NCBI GenBank assembly: GCA_013398955.1
Contig: VWPU01001224.1
Span: 100,551 to 164,550 of the forward strand
Origin: Callaeas wilsoni
Taxonomy: Eukaryota; Chordata; Aves; Passeriformes; Callaeidae
Direction of reading: 5' to 3'
DNA length: 64,000 nucleotides
This document shows positions 52,585-63,939 of the stretch, piece after piece. The stretch's first letter is position 1. Every line of letters starts with the position of its first letter. The notes below the pieces were generated by a model, which saw only the letters and a program-made list of their open reading frames with translations, ran no database searches and was not told where the DNA came from. Position numbers and translations under genes: made by a program.

Positions 52585-54504
52585 AGGAACTGAAGAGTAA
52601 TGCTTTACACAGATTTCCCTGTGTGCGACTGGGGACAGGGGAGCTCATCCAGCCCCTGCAGGCCCCTTGGCTGGGCAGGGAGGAGGGAACCTGCCACCCC
52701 GGGCCCTCTGCCAACACCCTGGTCCTGGGCTGGGCTGCTCACAAACACTGCAATTGCTCCTTGTCCCTACACCATCAGGCTGCTAAAAATAGCACCGCAG
52801 CTCAACCAGGTTAATGACACATCAAGAAGATGCATTTGCACGTAGAAATAAACGGAATGCACGCGAGAGCTGCCCTCCACCTGGCTTTTGGTTGGTTAGT
52901 TTAGAGTGGGGAGAAAAAAAAACCAAAAAGCTGCCTGTTTTCTCTTAAAAATTCAAAGCCTATCTGTCAAAGAAGTGACAGGAAGCTGTCCATCCCTCCA
53001 AACACCACGTCAAATCCAGCTGAAGCTTGTCTGACAATTTCAGCGCCTGGAAAGAGACCACAATGTTTTACAAACAAGCAAATATTTTAAGTGTCATTTG
53101 TTACATTATGATCAACATCACGTCAGTTGCTTACAACTCCACTCTGCAGCACACACTCAGCCATGCACTAGCACACACGAGTAAAATCCACTGCAACTTC
53201 AGGAACAGCAGCAGATTTAGAAAAGAGTGGGAGAGAAAAAGCGATTTGTAATTCAGCAAGGCTCCTGTGGCAGAGCAGTTTCAAACTCCCTCGGGAAGAA
53301 GACCCTCCTCTCACTCTCTGCTCATCAGGTGCCTCACTGAGCCAGGACCGATACCTGCAGAAGCTCCCACACCGCACAGAGCATGGCATCTGCCCAGCTT
53401 TGCTCTTCATCACTTCTCCGTGGATGTGCAGGGCCACGGCACAAAAGCACAGACCACTTGAGGCTCCCGGGGTGCACAAGCAAGGTTCAAGGAACAAAGG
53501 TGCTGCAGCAGGCAGCTAGCACAAAGCAGCAACATGTGAAAAACCCGAGCCCTGACGCTGAGGAACATTGCCAGTCACTGCTCTGAACCAAGCACTTCAT
53601 TTCCAGCTCACAGAGAAGCAGCAAATGCCACAGACCTTCCCAGGTGCCCAGGCCACGGCAGAAATGACTGAACTGCTGCAACACCGCCTGACTCCAAGCT
53701 GAAACCACTGCTGCAGAACACCAACAGAACCCTATCTGAGGGTCTGCATCACCTGTATCACAACTTGGCTTGTGTGTCCCACGCCTTAGACATGTCTGCA
53801 AACGTGTCTGTGCAGAAACTGTCTCAGGATAGTTTCTTTCACAGGACTATCTCCCCCTTAGAAGGGAATTTCAGTCCTGTGAAATTTCACTCCTGCCAAA
53901 GAAAGGCTTGAAACACAACCAGGTGGTGAGAACTACAGCCACTCTTCCCTGATTTCAGGCCCTGCGTCCCCTGGCTCCACATCCATCCTTGCAGCACCCA
54001 TACTTCCAACAAAGCAATGCTGACTTAAACAAAACCATGACTGTTTGGTGAAGACACTCATTCAACTGCTCAGGTCAAAAATAACGGGAGAGAGAAGCAC
54101 TTTGATAGGAACATGCTGAGAGGCAGTGAGGAGGCAAACTCCTTCAACCAGCACTACAACCAAAGTCCCCTGATCTCAGCAATATAGCTTAAAAGAAGTG
54201 AGCTAGATGCTGTGGAAAAGGGAGCAGGAATCACCCCCGTTTGACAGCCCCCAGCCCATCAAGAGATACAATTCAGCTCCACCTTTCTCAGTACGTCAAA
54301 GTTCAGTGTTAGCTTCCCCCCTTCTCTGCACATGCCTTAAACAGTTGCTTGATACAGTTTTACTGTTACGCTTACCAAAAAACTGGGAGATGTCCATGTG
54401 ACAGGAGCACAGAGCATGGAGAACACCCATTTGCTTCTGTAACTAATTGTTCTGCCTCCTCAATACACACCAAATTGACCTGGCAAGGCTGCAAGGCGAA
54501 GCTG

Positions 54505-54615
54505 TTGTATTTATTTACGCATTTTTTCTGCAGGTTAAGAGGCTTCGTAAAGCAGATTGCAAATGGCCAAGAGATCATGGGCACCTTTATGAAGTTTTGC
54601 ATAAACTGGAATGAG
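54505..54615. promoter_or_regulatory. Possible conserved non-coding element
   Basis: The sequence from TGTTGTATTTATTTACGC to TTTTGCATAAACTGG has balanced, high-complexity composition with POU-like TTTGCATAA and a polypyrimidine-CAG acceptor-like string on the + strand at about 54523-54536. No donor or recognisable coding frame follows. A regulatory role is an inference from texture alone. Confidence 0.2.
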
Positions 54616-55599
54616 TGAAGAACAGCAGGGAGAGCAGCATTCCTGACCATGTCCTTTACAATAGATATTTTAGCCTCAGTTACCTAAGAATTAATTGCCA
54701 AAATACTCAAGAAGTTCATAAAGGCAAGTGTGAACACTCACTTATTTCTGGCTACAGCCTTCTTACCCTAGGGATCAGCCTGTAAAACAAAAATAAGTGC
54801 GTGTAGCCTGCCTGATCAGAAGGCAGGGGAGTGCCTGTGCTAGCCAAACACATTCAGTGCCGGGAGCAGCAAGCGGGTAAGTCGAGGCTGAGGAGCCGTG
54901 CACAGACTCGTTCTTCCTGGAACAGCCCCACGCCTGCAGCCACGGGCCTGACTCTGCACCCATCTTCCAACTCAGCCAAAGGTTCAAGGTGTTTCCGCAT
55001 AAAACAAGGAACTAGAGTGAGGCAAACACAATAATACATTGTGTGGGGACTGAAGCCTCCTGCTGAGAAGAAATCCACAGACATTTAAAAAGCACAACTG
55101 AACAAAATGCAGAAAAAAATAAGACACAGATGGAGCTTAGAGCTCTCGTCTCATTGAACCAGACCAAAACTCACACCGCCTTTGGCAGGGGAAACAGGAG
55201 CAACCAGGGTGCTTGTGTCTGCCTCTGCAGCACGACTCCTCCACCTCCGGGCAAAGCAAATTCCCCATTTCTCAGCCTTCTCTGCTGTTGGCAGAGTTTA
55301 AGGACATTCACAGAAGTGCGTTAGATTTCACAAGCACCGGTCTCAGCGGAGAAGATGCAAACCTCAGCTCTCCACAGTGAGAGAGTTAAAATAAAAACAC
55401 AACCCTTAAGGTACATGCTGACTTCTCTCTTTACTTCTGTTTCATAATGCTGGAGAAAACCCAAAACCCTGCAGTGTTTCTCACTCCAACACCGCACAGC
55501 CCTCAGGAACGCTGCTGGCATCTAGCTGGGTTCTGGACCAAAACCACAGCAGCTCTTTATGTGCATCTCTAATCATGGCATGTCAAGACACGTAGACAT

Positions 55600-55661
55600 C
55601 AAAAAACAAAAAAATTTAAAAAAAAAACCAAACACAACAAAACAAACAAACAAAAAAAAAT
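55600..55661. repeat. A/C-rich low-complexity tract
   Basis: About 60 bases consist almost only of A with scattered C (CAAA units) and one TTT interruption. On the sense strand of the presumed intron it reads as a T/G-rich tract. No target-site duplication or attached retroposon was recognised. Confidence 0.85.
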
Positions 55662-58600
55662 ACCACGCCAACAATTTTTTAGCAGCAACCCTGTCAAGAT
55701 ATCAAAGTAAAGCCAAGACTAAAACCTACAAATGAAGCAAAAAAATAGAGAGGAAGAAGAAAAAAAGGGCTGGCTGACACCTCCTATACATGCTGTCAGC
55801 AGGATCATTTGCTCCAAAAATAAGGATGCTCAACACATCTTAACTGATGACATGACAACTCCTTCACGGTCCCAACACCGGAGTTGCATAAAAACCTCTG
55901 AATACCCATTGCCTTGCAGCTGAGTAAAAAACAAGCACTCGTACTCACTTAGAGCAAGCATCAGACACCGTGTGCCGTTCCTCAGAAAGATTTTCAGCTC
56001 TTCATTTCCACTCAAGCATCCACTCGGGCTGCAGAGAAGCCTTTTACCCCTCCACCCTCTGCCAGTCACGCTCGGCAGCTCCAGCCACCAGCCTGCTGCC
56101 GAGCTGGCTGCCCAGGTGCCCGTGCCCACAGCCTGCAAAAATATCTCAGCTGTAGCTCTGGATCCCAAACAACCCCGCAGAGCGAGCGCACAAACGGAGT
56201 GCTACTGACTCCAGGTGTCCCCCAGACAGCAGCAACCAACCTCCTGCACAGCCTGGATATGCTCGGCCTGCCTCATCAGCACCTCCCCAATAAGCGACAT
56301 TTAAGACTAGAAAGCCTTAAACGAGAATCCTGAAGGCTTTTTCCACTGCCAGTTCAGAGAGTTTTCCCAAAACACTGAACGCACAGATTCCTGTAATGCA
56401 GACTTTGCTGCATTTTATTTCTTTGACGGTTTTTAATCACCTCTGGTCTAGCATTTGGAAATTATTATTCACACACACAACAGGAACAAGGCTGCAGGGA
56501 AACATGAATTTCACTGGCCTGCCTGGTTTTGTCTGTGGACACCACCTCACATATTACCAAATCAAAACAAGCCGGCCAACTTGAGCGTGAGGGGGAAATG
56601 AAAGGGCAGACCGGTGACCTAGAAATGAAGCTGACACTCTGGCATGAGCTTGAAACTCTGCAGCAAAAGGGGGGAAAAAAAAAAGCTGTAACTGCTTTCA
56701 AGATGGAGCTTGAAAAGTTTATTAATGGAATTATGTGATGTGGTACCCACAGAAAAACAAGGACTTGATCAAGGAAGTCTTTCCAATAGGAAAGAGTCAT
56801 CCCCTTTGCTAAACGCAAGAATCTCTGACGCCAAAGAAGGGACATAGTTATTTAAGGTTCAGATGCCATAAAAACACCCCTACCAAACGACTGGAGAAAC
56901 TTCCTGAGCAAACAGTTCTGGTACCAAACACCACCGCTCTGTTGCACACCCAAGATTTACACACCACACGATACCACAAATCGCATTTTGGTAACGCCAC
57001 GGCCTTGAGGAGGCAGCAGACAAAGCTTTAGGGCTTCCAGCAGTGGATCGGGAATGCCAATCACACGTCTTAGCACTGATCCAATGCAAACTCACCCTGC
57101 CAGGTGTAATTGGTTCAGAGAGGGTGTTAACAAGTTACCTTTGTTCCAGCAAGTTTCAGGCTTGAGCGAGTAATGTCCATACCACCAGCACAAAGTGACA
57201 CAGGATCCGCATCGCCCTCGGCAGGGCTGACACGAGAGGCGTTCACCAGCCAGTACCGGGCCAGACTCTGCCTGCACCGTCAGGTAACCCAGTGTAAATC
57301 ACTGCGGACTCACAGCCTTCCAAAACCAGCTCCTTGCAACATCACACCAGAGAAATCACGCAGCGTCGGCAGTAAACACTCACACAGAACGCTTCTGCTA
57401 CAAGAGCCAGGTGCGGCCACTGATAACCACGTGCTCACCGGGGTTTCTGCAGCACTGCAGGTACACATTTGAGAAGTTCGTAGAGGCCAAAGACTGAGAT
57501 GTTTATGAAGTGATCAAGTACCATGGAGCTGAGACCTAGTCCTATAAAAATTCAGCCGCTGGAGTAATTTTATAAGGTTTTAAAATATTTTCAGAAGAAA
57601 GCCAACTTTCCATTGTTTGCCACAGCTTGTTAGAAGCCCACACATCCCGCAGTGTAGAGGAAAAGACACCCTCCACCCTCTCCAGCCAGCACCGCACGGC
57701 TGGAGGCACAGGCAGATTTTCAGAAAGCTTGACTTTGCCTGTCATCCTACTCACCAATTCAATTCTCCCACCACATCCCACTGACACCCAAGCGCAGGGT
57801 TCTGTCCTTCACCATACCGTGTTGCAATGATCAGGCCCCAGCTCTTTACACAACCACCTAAGCCTCCAGACCTTGCAATTAAGCACTCCCTGAGGAGGAT
57901 GAAACCTGCCCACCTGGGAGACAGCAAGTCCTCAGGGACTGATCACAGACGATGGGATGATCTGCACCAGGAACCTTCCCAGATCCTGTCATCCTCCACC
58001 CACGGGCTGACACATTTCTTTCCTTCTGCCTTCTTCAACACAGAGACAAGGAAGAGCACACTGCAAACTACTCTCTTGCCCTAACATGCACAGGACAAAC
58101 CCAAACTGTGTTGCTTAGGAAGCTGGTAGACAACATTCAGGTACCAGCACAGAGCACCAGCCAGAGCCTGCAGAAACAGGGTTTAGAAGACATAAAAGTC
58201 CCAAAAACTACATGATACATGGTCACACCACTGGAGTATTCATTCAGTTTACAGCCAGTTCTCTGAGCAGGCAGGGAGAAGCAAACCCAACTGGAAGAGT
58301 TAACTTCCCACACATTTGGGCCGAAACTGCATTTCTGGGCACCGCCACTCTGTCCAGTGTCAGGGCAGGGAAACAATGCTAAATAAAGATTACGTGGAGT
58401 GGTATTATGTAAATAATTCTCTTCCACAATGAAAGGATAAACCTAGACTGCTGGGTTAGTTATTAACCCAGGAGCCAGCGCCGCAAAGAGGAAATCCTGC
58501 CGGCTCTGCCTCCCTCCCTCGACACACGCACCACCCACCCAGAGAGCCACAGCCAGGCCTGCAGCCTCCAGAGACAATACCCACACCATCCCCGGCCTCC

Positions 58601-59379
58601 CCGCATGCTGGCACTCTCCCCTAGATCACTTCCCACAGGAGGAAACTATTTGGACTCCACCACATTGTCTCCTCCCAGGGCAACCCTGCTCCTGGCCTCA
58701 TCACTGCTGCCAAGGCTCAGCTTGGCCCCCTTCCTCCTCGTCATCCTCCTCCCACCACCGGTCCGGAACACGAAGGGTTCCCTGCACTTTGATGGGAACA
58801 CACTCCTCCACACATCCCTCCTCTCCAAGGCCTTCCCTTCGCCTCACAGGCTGAACCCACTGGAGCCTGCCTTTGCTTGCACATCTTCTTCTAACCAGAA
58901 TAACTTCTTTGACCTTTCTGACTCCGTTTCTCCCTGCAGCCTTCCTCCTGCCTTGGCCTCACGTCTGAATGCTTTATGTTTGTCGTACCATTTTAAATCT
59001 GTCAGCAATTCATCCATCTGCCACCTCCTGGGTTTTTAATGCCACAAAACGTTCTGGGATACAGCCTTGCATAAACCTCTTGGTGGAAAATTAAGCTGTA
59101 CCTCATTCAGAAACCAAACTGGCTTTGAGATCATTCCTTTCCAAGGTGCTGGGCTATTTCAAAGACTGGCTTCTTCCCTACAGCGAGCAGAAAAGCCATG
59201 ATGCTATCCGGTCTAAAATAAACATTATGGGAGTGGTGATAAGGGGAAATATTTCAGCTGACTAAGAGCAATGTGGGTTCAAATCCAAGCGTAAGCTGAT
59301 ATTGCTTGTAATTTGTTCCCGAGCCAAAAACACAGACTGGGAGCGAAAAAATGGAAGGCATTAAACAACAAGCAGCGTA

Positions 59380-59580
59380 CTCAGCGACTCTGAAAAACTT
59401 CTGCATTTCCATTTATGTCATTATTTTTTTAAATAACCTTCAGTTTCACGGATAATAAAGTTAATTTGGAGTAACTTCCCTTCTCTGTAACTAGACAGAG
59501 CTGCTATCCTTTACATTCATTAATGTTTGCTCAGTGCTCCGCAGCTATAAAGAGCGCACTAACCATTATCAGCATCCTCC
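59380..59580. promoter_or_regulatory. Possible conserved non-coding element
   Basis: An AT-rich, high-complexity stretch contains CATTAATG (59517-59524), ATAATAAAGTTAATT and CAGCTATAAAGAGCGC. It is unlike the C/A-rich intron around it. It is the nearest such block to the promoter, about 4.2 kb into the intron. No exon signals were recognised. Confidence 0.2.
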
Positions 59581-62500
59581 ATGCACCCAGCAGGCACATA
59601 ACCACGCCGACTGCTGTGCTCTCCCCGTCCCCTCCCTGTGCTCCAGATCCCCCCCAGGCCTGGCACTGTGGTAGCAATCACAGCCATGGCCACCTACCTG
59701 CATCTTTACTGCTTTTCTTCCAGTGCCAGGCACCTCTCCCCTGCAGGCAGAGCTCCTCTCTGGGCCTCTGCGAGCCAGATACGGATCAGCAGCCGAGCAC
59801 GCAGTTGGCAGCGAGGTCTGCAGCAATCAGTGCCTCTTCTCGCCTGCCCAACCTCAGCCAGGTCACATTTCTCAGCTTCCCACCATGAAGGCGGTGGGGG
59901 AGCTGCTACCATGTGAGCTCTGCCTGCTCACCACAAACATCCCCTCCTGGGGCACCTTCCTCGCCTTTAATAAGGAATAGTCTGCGCCCCAAAGCTGCCA
60001 AAGGCAGGTTGGCAGGAATGGAGAACTGGTGGCCTGGAGAAGGGAAGTGACAAGGAGGGTGGGCAGCAGGACTGGGGGTGTAACCCAGATTTCTCAATTC
60101 CCAGTATAGTCCCGCTGCTGCCTCGTGCTCAGGTCAGGGATCACTTCCCAAAACTGCCAAATCACTCATTTCCTTCTGCTCTTCTGTCCTCCTTCCCTTC
60201 CTACCAGATCTATCCCTCACTCTGACCAAGCTTTTACAGGCATTTTCACGCCCTCTGTTCTGGAGCTCCAGCTCCCTCTTCAATCCTCTTTTTAGGAAGC
60301 ATCTCTGCTCTAGTCATGCTCATTAAATGCTACACATTTCCATTTCCTACCACAATGCAAAGATCTACCCCTTGACATTACAAGGCAAATTGGAGACCTC
60401 AACACCTGTGTGCCAACACAAGCCCAGCCATAAATAGCAATTCTCCATTGCTTTCCTATGTCAACACACAGCAAAGGCCCTTCAAAGCCAAGCAGGAGCC
60501 TGTGCCACAGCAGCCCAGATGAGAATCCATGACCTCATGATGCCCAAATCCTTAAGCAGCTGCAAAAGCCTCAGTCACTAATCAGAGAGGCGACCGGGTG
60601 CTGCTGTACCTCATTTCCAGCTCCATTAGAGCTGACCCTGCTCTCCGGCGAAAACTCTCAGCGAAGACTAAAGCGAGCCACGGTTCCTGCAAATGCAACT
60701 GCACAAAAATAACAGTCCTCTCAAGAACAGACTGCCCTGGATTTCCGTCCTCGTGCACCCCTGCAGCTAGCCCGTGGTCTGCATTTGGGGACCACTGCTC
60801 ACAGGCACAAAACCCAGGGGGAACCAGCACTTTGCCACGGGGAGTAACAAGCCCTCACACTGAACAGGCAAAGCACTCATGGAGAAAGAAGACTCTTCAC
60901 CAGCTCTCCAGCAGACTTGCTCTGACACATTGAACTTCACATAACCCCACCAGCCTCAGTTTTCTGACTTGTGAAGTGATCTGGTTCAGAATGAGACATT
61001 GGGTTAGGGATGGGAAGAACTGCACCTCAAAGGCCCTCTCCAACCCATTCCCCTTCACAACTGCTCAAATCAGCCACCCAAAAGCCACCTCTGAAAACTG
61101 ACCGATTTACTCCTCCTTTTGTACCCACTCATCCAGAAACGGACAAGAACGTAACTTTCCTCCTCCCCACAGGGCCTTGAAGATGACGGTATCTCAGGCA
61201 CATAAATTAAGAGCTGGCTTCAAACAGGTTTCTCCCAGGACAACCGGATTGCAAAAAGGACTGTATTTCAGCAGAGGCCACTAAAAACCAGAACCAGCAG
61301 CGGGAGGAACGCTGGGAGCGATCAAGGGGACGAGTAATTCACAGCCATGTCACAAAAGATGAAGCTATCTCCTATGACCCAATTCCAGCTAGCGCAGTCC
61401 AGAGCTGCCGTGGAGATGAGACGGGTAGCTCTCAACACGTGCAGCTATCAGCACAGCTGCATGCACACCAGCACTGCCAATCATAACAAAACTGCCTTTA
61501 CCAGACTGGATCTCCTAATTACAAGACGTGAACACGGCCTGAACCAAACCCTCTTTGGATTTAGCACAGGATGACTCCAGGGATTAGTACAACCTCCACT
61601 GGAGGCAGCTTGGTTCAAATCCAACCACAGCCATTAGCAAGCGAAAGGTATTGCCAAGCAGCAGCTGGTGGTGGCTTGCATGAAACAAGTTTATGGTTTC
61701 AGTGCAGATCCTGCCGCAAAAAAATGCCAGTCACCTCCCTGGAGCTCAAAGGTGTGAAAGCAGAGGCACTCACCCACTTCTCCGGTGCTGGAGAAGCTGA
61801 CGTGGGAGGCGTTCCCATGCGGGCCCGGTACCAGCTCCGCAGAGCCAGCCTTGACCTCCGCAGGGGTTTCAGAACCAGGTATGTTTTGCAACTTGGCAGA
61901 AACACACAGCTAAGTAACAGAAACCACCACCCACATGAAGCCAGAAGAACAAAGTACCAGTGTTTTCCTGCCCCAGACATGTGCGTGCCCCATCTCCTCT
62001 CTCACACCAAAAATAGCTTCTACTTTTTCCCTTTTGGCAACAACAAACCGAGGTTTGAGTGCATTTGTTTTCAATAAACTAAACACGTTTTGCAAGAGTC
62101 TCTCTCACAGTGAAACTTACTCAGCTAAAACTATAGAATATTTGTCACACGCAAAATTTCCCTCCCGCAGCATCGTGGGACTCAACCCCAACACACTCTG
62201 CGAGCCTTTCTCACAGAATTCCTCACCCAAGGCACAGGTCCTGCACAGAGCTGGCAAACCCAGGCACACAGGAGGTTTGAGCTAAATCCCAAAGTCACCC
62301 GACGAGTCAGCATTGAAACTCAGAGAATTAAGTAGGATTTCATTAAAACCGTCCAGGAATGCATGGCTTCACTAGAGCCCTTGAAGAGTTTTGTCACCAC
62401 TTCCAGAAGAGAGGGAAATGCTCACCCAGTTGTCCCAAGTCACACTGGTACCAAATCTTTATCAGTAAAGCACACAGCAAACTTAAACTTAACTTTGCAG

Positions 62501-63705
62501 ATAAAAACCCTATACTAAATGGAAATGGAAAAACTCTCACCCCACGCGACCAGGGAATACTAGCGAAACAATATCACATCCACCAAACTCTGATTAAAAA
62601 TACCAGATTCAGCAAAACCCTGACGTTTTCAGGCATCCAAAGCGCCAACCTTTGCTTCATGGGAATACTGAGAGAGAGGTCGCCGAAACAGTTCAAACCA
62701 TAAATGCCTGTGAACCACCGGGTTAGGAAACACCCACTGCACAGATCGCCTCCAGCAGCACTGTCCTCTCCCGCACATTCTTGAGCTGACCCAAAACACA
62801 AAGTTCAGGGAGCAGACGCAGCCTCCAGCGCAGGCAGCAGTGCCTGCAGGCATGCTGGGCTTCCACAGGGTTCAAAGCGCTGGAAGAAGGGATGGGTTTG
62901 TTGGGTCAACACGGCCCCGCGCCCCAGGCAGCCCCAGCCCGAGTCCTGCAGGTTTTGCTGCTTCAGTGGTGTTGGCAGCAGCCCACATGGCAGGCAGCTG
63001 CCTGCACCCACTGCAGCCTGCTCTTTGTGCATTGTCAGGGCAAGGGAGCAGGAGGAAGGGCCGAGGGAGAAGAGAGAACAGGAAATTATAAGAATCAACA
63101 GAAAAAAAAGCGATCACTCCAGAGACCGCAGCTGGGGTTCAGAGAAACGTGCACTTGTTGCCTGCAGACACCGGCTCAGTTACCCCCCGTAAATATTTAC
63201 ACAGTGAACACCACACCGCCCGAGAAGCCAGCCCTGCAGCTCTCGGCGTGCCCAGGAGCCGGCCGTGCCCCCGGCACCCACTGACACGGCCGGGGGGCGC
63301 AGGGCTGGTCCCCCACCCGCGCCCGGTGACCCCTCGGATGCTCATTCATTGCTCCGGCTGTCGGTCAGCGCGAACCCACCGCCTTCGAACGCGCGGGGGG
63401 AAGAGCCGGAAAATACAGCAGGATTGAAAATAAGGGAGGAAAAAAAGAAAAGGGGGGGGTTAAAAAAAGGCCCTGGGGTGCCCCCACCCCGCCAAGGGGT
63501 GTCCCCGCCAGTTCGCCAAGTGCGGGGCTCCCCCGCGCTCCCAAACCCCGCCGCTCCCGGGCGGCGCGTTCCCTCGAGGCCAAAAACAGCAAAACCAACA
63601 AAAAAAGGAGAAAGTTTCTCCCCGGCGAGCAGCTCCCGTGGCACATTTTCATTTTTACGTAACGCGGCCGCCTTTCCCCCACCTGCGGGGAGCGGAGCGG
63701 AGCGG

Positions 63706-63726
63706 CCCCCCCCGCCCCGCCCGCCC
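63706..63726 (-). promoter_or_regulatory. G-quadruplex motif at the start of intron 1
   Basis: On the minus (transcribed-sense) strand four G tracts of 3, 3, 4 and 8 bases are separated by single C residues. Single-base loops are the most stable class of predicted quadruplex. The motif lies about 48 bp beyond the exon 1 donor, inside the nascent RNA. It could affect pausing, R-loop formation or splicing. It is flanked by a short GGAGC-type tandem run (63690-63705). Confidence 0.6.
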
Positions 63727-63767
63727 GCACCCTAGCACCGGGGGCTCCCCGGGGCTCCCCCCTCCCG

Positions 63768-63774
63768 ACTCACC
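63768..63774 (-). other. Splice donor of exon 1
   Basis: On the minus strand the last exonic base G (63774) is followed by GTGAGT (63773-63768), a near-consensus U1 site. It lies about 85 bp downstream of the predicted start, a usual spacing for a short 5' untranslated exon. Confidence 0.7.
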
Positions 63775-63803
63775 TAATCCCGCCGGCAGCTGCCGCCCCC
63801 CAT
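63774..63803 (-). CDS. Short upstream ORF, 9 codons, ending at the exon edge
   Basis: ATG at 63803 is followed by eight codons (GGSCRRD-like, Gly/Arg-rich) and a TAG that occupies the final three bases of exon 1, immediately before the donor GT. It would be a complete upstream ORF in any transcript spliced at this donor, and could lower translation of the downstream main ORF. Nothing shows that it is translated. The ATG context has purines at -3 and +4, which is reasonably favourable. Confidence 0.25.
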   Translation of the reverse strand: MGGGSCRRD

Positions 63804-63858
63804 CGCCGCCGTCGCTCCCGCTTCAGCGGCCGGCGGGGCAGCGCTGGGCGCGGGGACG
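63774..63858 (-). other. First exon (probably 5' untranslated) of an unidentified gene
   Basis: The 3' edge is placed by a strong donor: the minus strand reads GGATTAG, then GTGAGTCGGG. The 5' edge is inferred from the TATA-like box and may be off by tens of bases, or several starts may exist. Within the exon the only ATG (63803) opens a 9-codon frame that ends in TAG as the last three exonic bases. A second ATG at 63870, usable only by a slightly longer transcript, gives a 15-codon frame ending at 63823. No frame gives an extended protein start, so translation of the main protein probably begins in a downstream exon outside the window. The gene cannot be named from this sequence. Confidence 0.6.
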
Positions 63859-63870
63859 CGGCCCCGCCAT
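63823..63870 (-). CDS. Second possible upstream ORF, 15 codons
   Basis: ATG at 63870 opens a 15-codon Arg/Pro/Ala-rich frame ending in TGA at 63825-63823. The ATG lies only about 12 bp downstream of the TATA-like box. It would therefore be transcribed only if initiation occurs upstream of the TATA-predicted start, as in dispersed CpG-island initiation. The ATG is embedded in a YY1-like GATGGCGG core, so the motif may be regulatory rather than translated. Confidence 0.15.
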   Translation of the reverse strand: MAGPRPRAQRCPAGR

Positions 63871-63880
63871 CTGCGCCGTG

Positions 63881-63888
63881 TTTATAAA
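63881..63888 (-). promoter_or_regulatory. TATA-like box in the CpG island
   Basis: The 8-bp palindrome TTTATAAA stands alone in very GC-rich sequence. On the minus strand it reads GATTTATAAACAC. Initiation about 25-30 bp downstream would fall near 63855-63860, about 80 bp before the splice donor. Because the motif is palindromic it does not itself set a direction; the donor at 63773 does. CpG-island promoters often have dispersed starts, so a single start site is an inference. Confidence 0.5.
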
Positions 63889-63915
63889 TCCAGAGCCATG
63901 GGGCTGCGAGCCGCG

Positions 63916-63939
63916 CCGTCCGTCCGTCCGTCCGTCCGT
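63916..63939. repeat. (CCGT)6 tetranucleotide microsatellite in the promoter
   Basis: Six perfect CCGT units lie about 30 bp upstream of the TATA-like box with respect to the minus-strand gene. Each unit contains a CpG. Perfect short tandem repeats vary readily in length, so this is a likely polymorphic site in the proximal promoter. Confidence 0.9.

Larger units (their letters stand above)
47701..63229. other. Intronic stretch without a recognisable gene
   Basis: Contains the forkhead-type inverted repeat, the A/C-rich tract at 55.6 kb and the possible conserved blocks at 54.5 and 59.4 kb. A + strand GTAAGTCG donor-like string at about 54876-54883 has no convincing partner exon. No gene was recognised. 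Confidence 0.5.
1..63773 (-). other. Presumed first intron of the minus-strand gene (continues past the left edge)
   Basis: Downstream of the exon 1 donor I recognise no coding exon. The + strand tends to be enriched in A and C: a hand count of six evenly spaced 60-base lines (starting 5041, 15061, 25081, 35041, 45061 and 55081) gave 198 A or C out of 360, with one line reversed. Long introns of vertebrate genes show G and T excess on the coding strand, so this is compatible with minus-strand transcription across the window. The sample is small. An unrecognised small exon or a second gene within this span cannot be excluded. Confidence 0.55.

Noticed and set aside
54741..54779. TTTTGTTTTACAG acceptor and GTGAGTG donor around 38 nt on the minus strand
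   Set aside because: The 38-nt segment has stops in at least two frames and contains a competing internal GTAAGA donor. Signals are good but nothing else supports an exon.
59276..59286. GGTTCAAATCC, a tRNA B-box-like string
   Set aside because: The T-arm stem does not pair (two of five pairs fail) and there is no A box or acceptor stem at the right distance.
61005..61055. GGGTTAGGGATGGGAAG...CCTCAAAGGCC...TCCAACCC, CR1-tail-like words
   Set aside because: Similarity to antisense CR1 is short and gapped, with no terminal ATTCTRTG repeat. It is too weak to call.
61612..61622. Second GGTTCAAATCC with a better T-arm
   Set aside because: Four of five T-arm pairs form, but the only A-box-like string (near 61562) is imperfect and too far upstream, and no cloverleaf can be drawn. 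A tRNA or tRNA-derived SINE is not supported.
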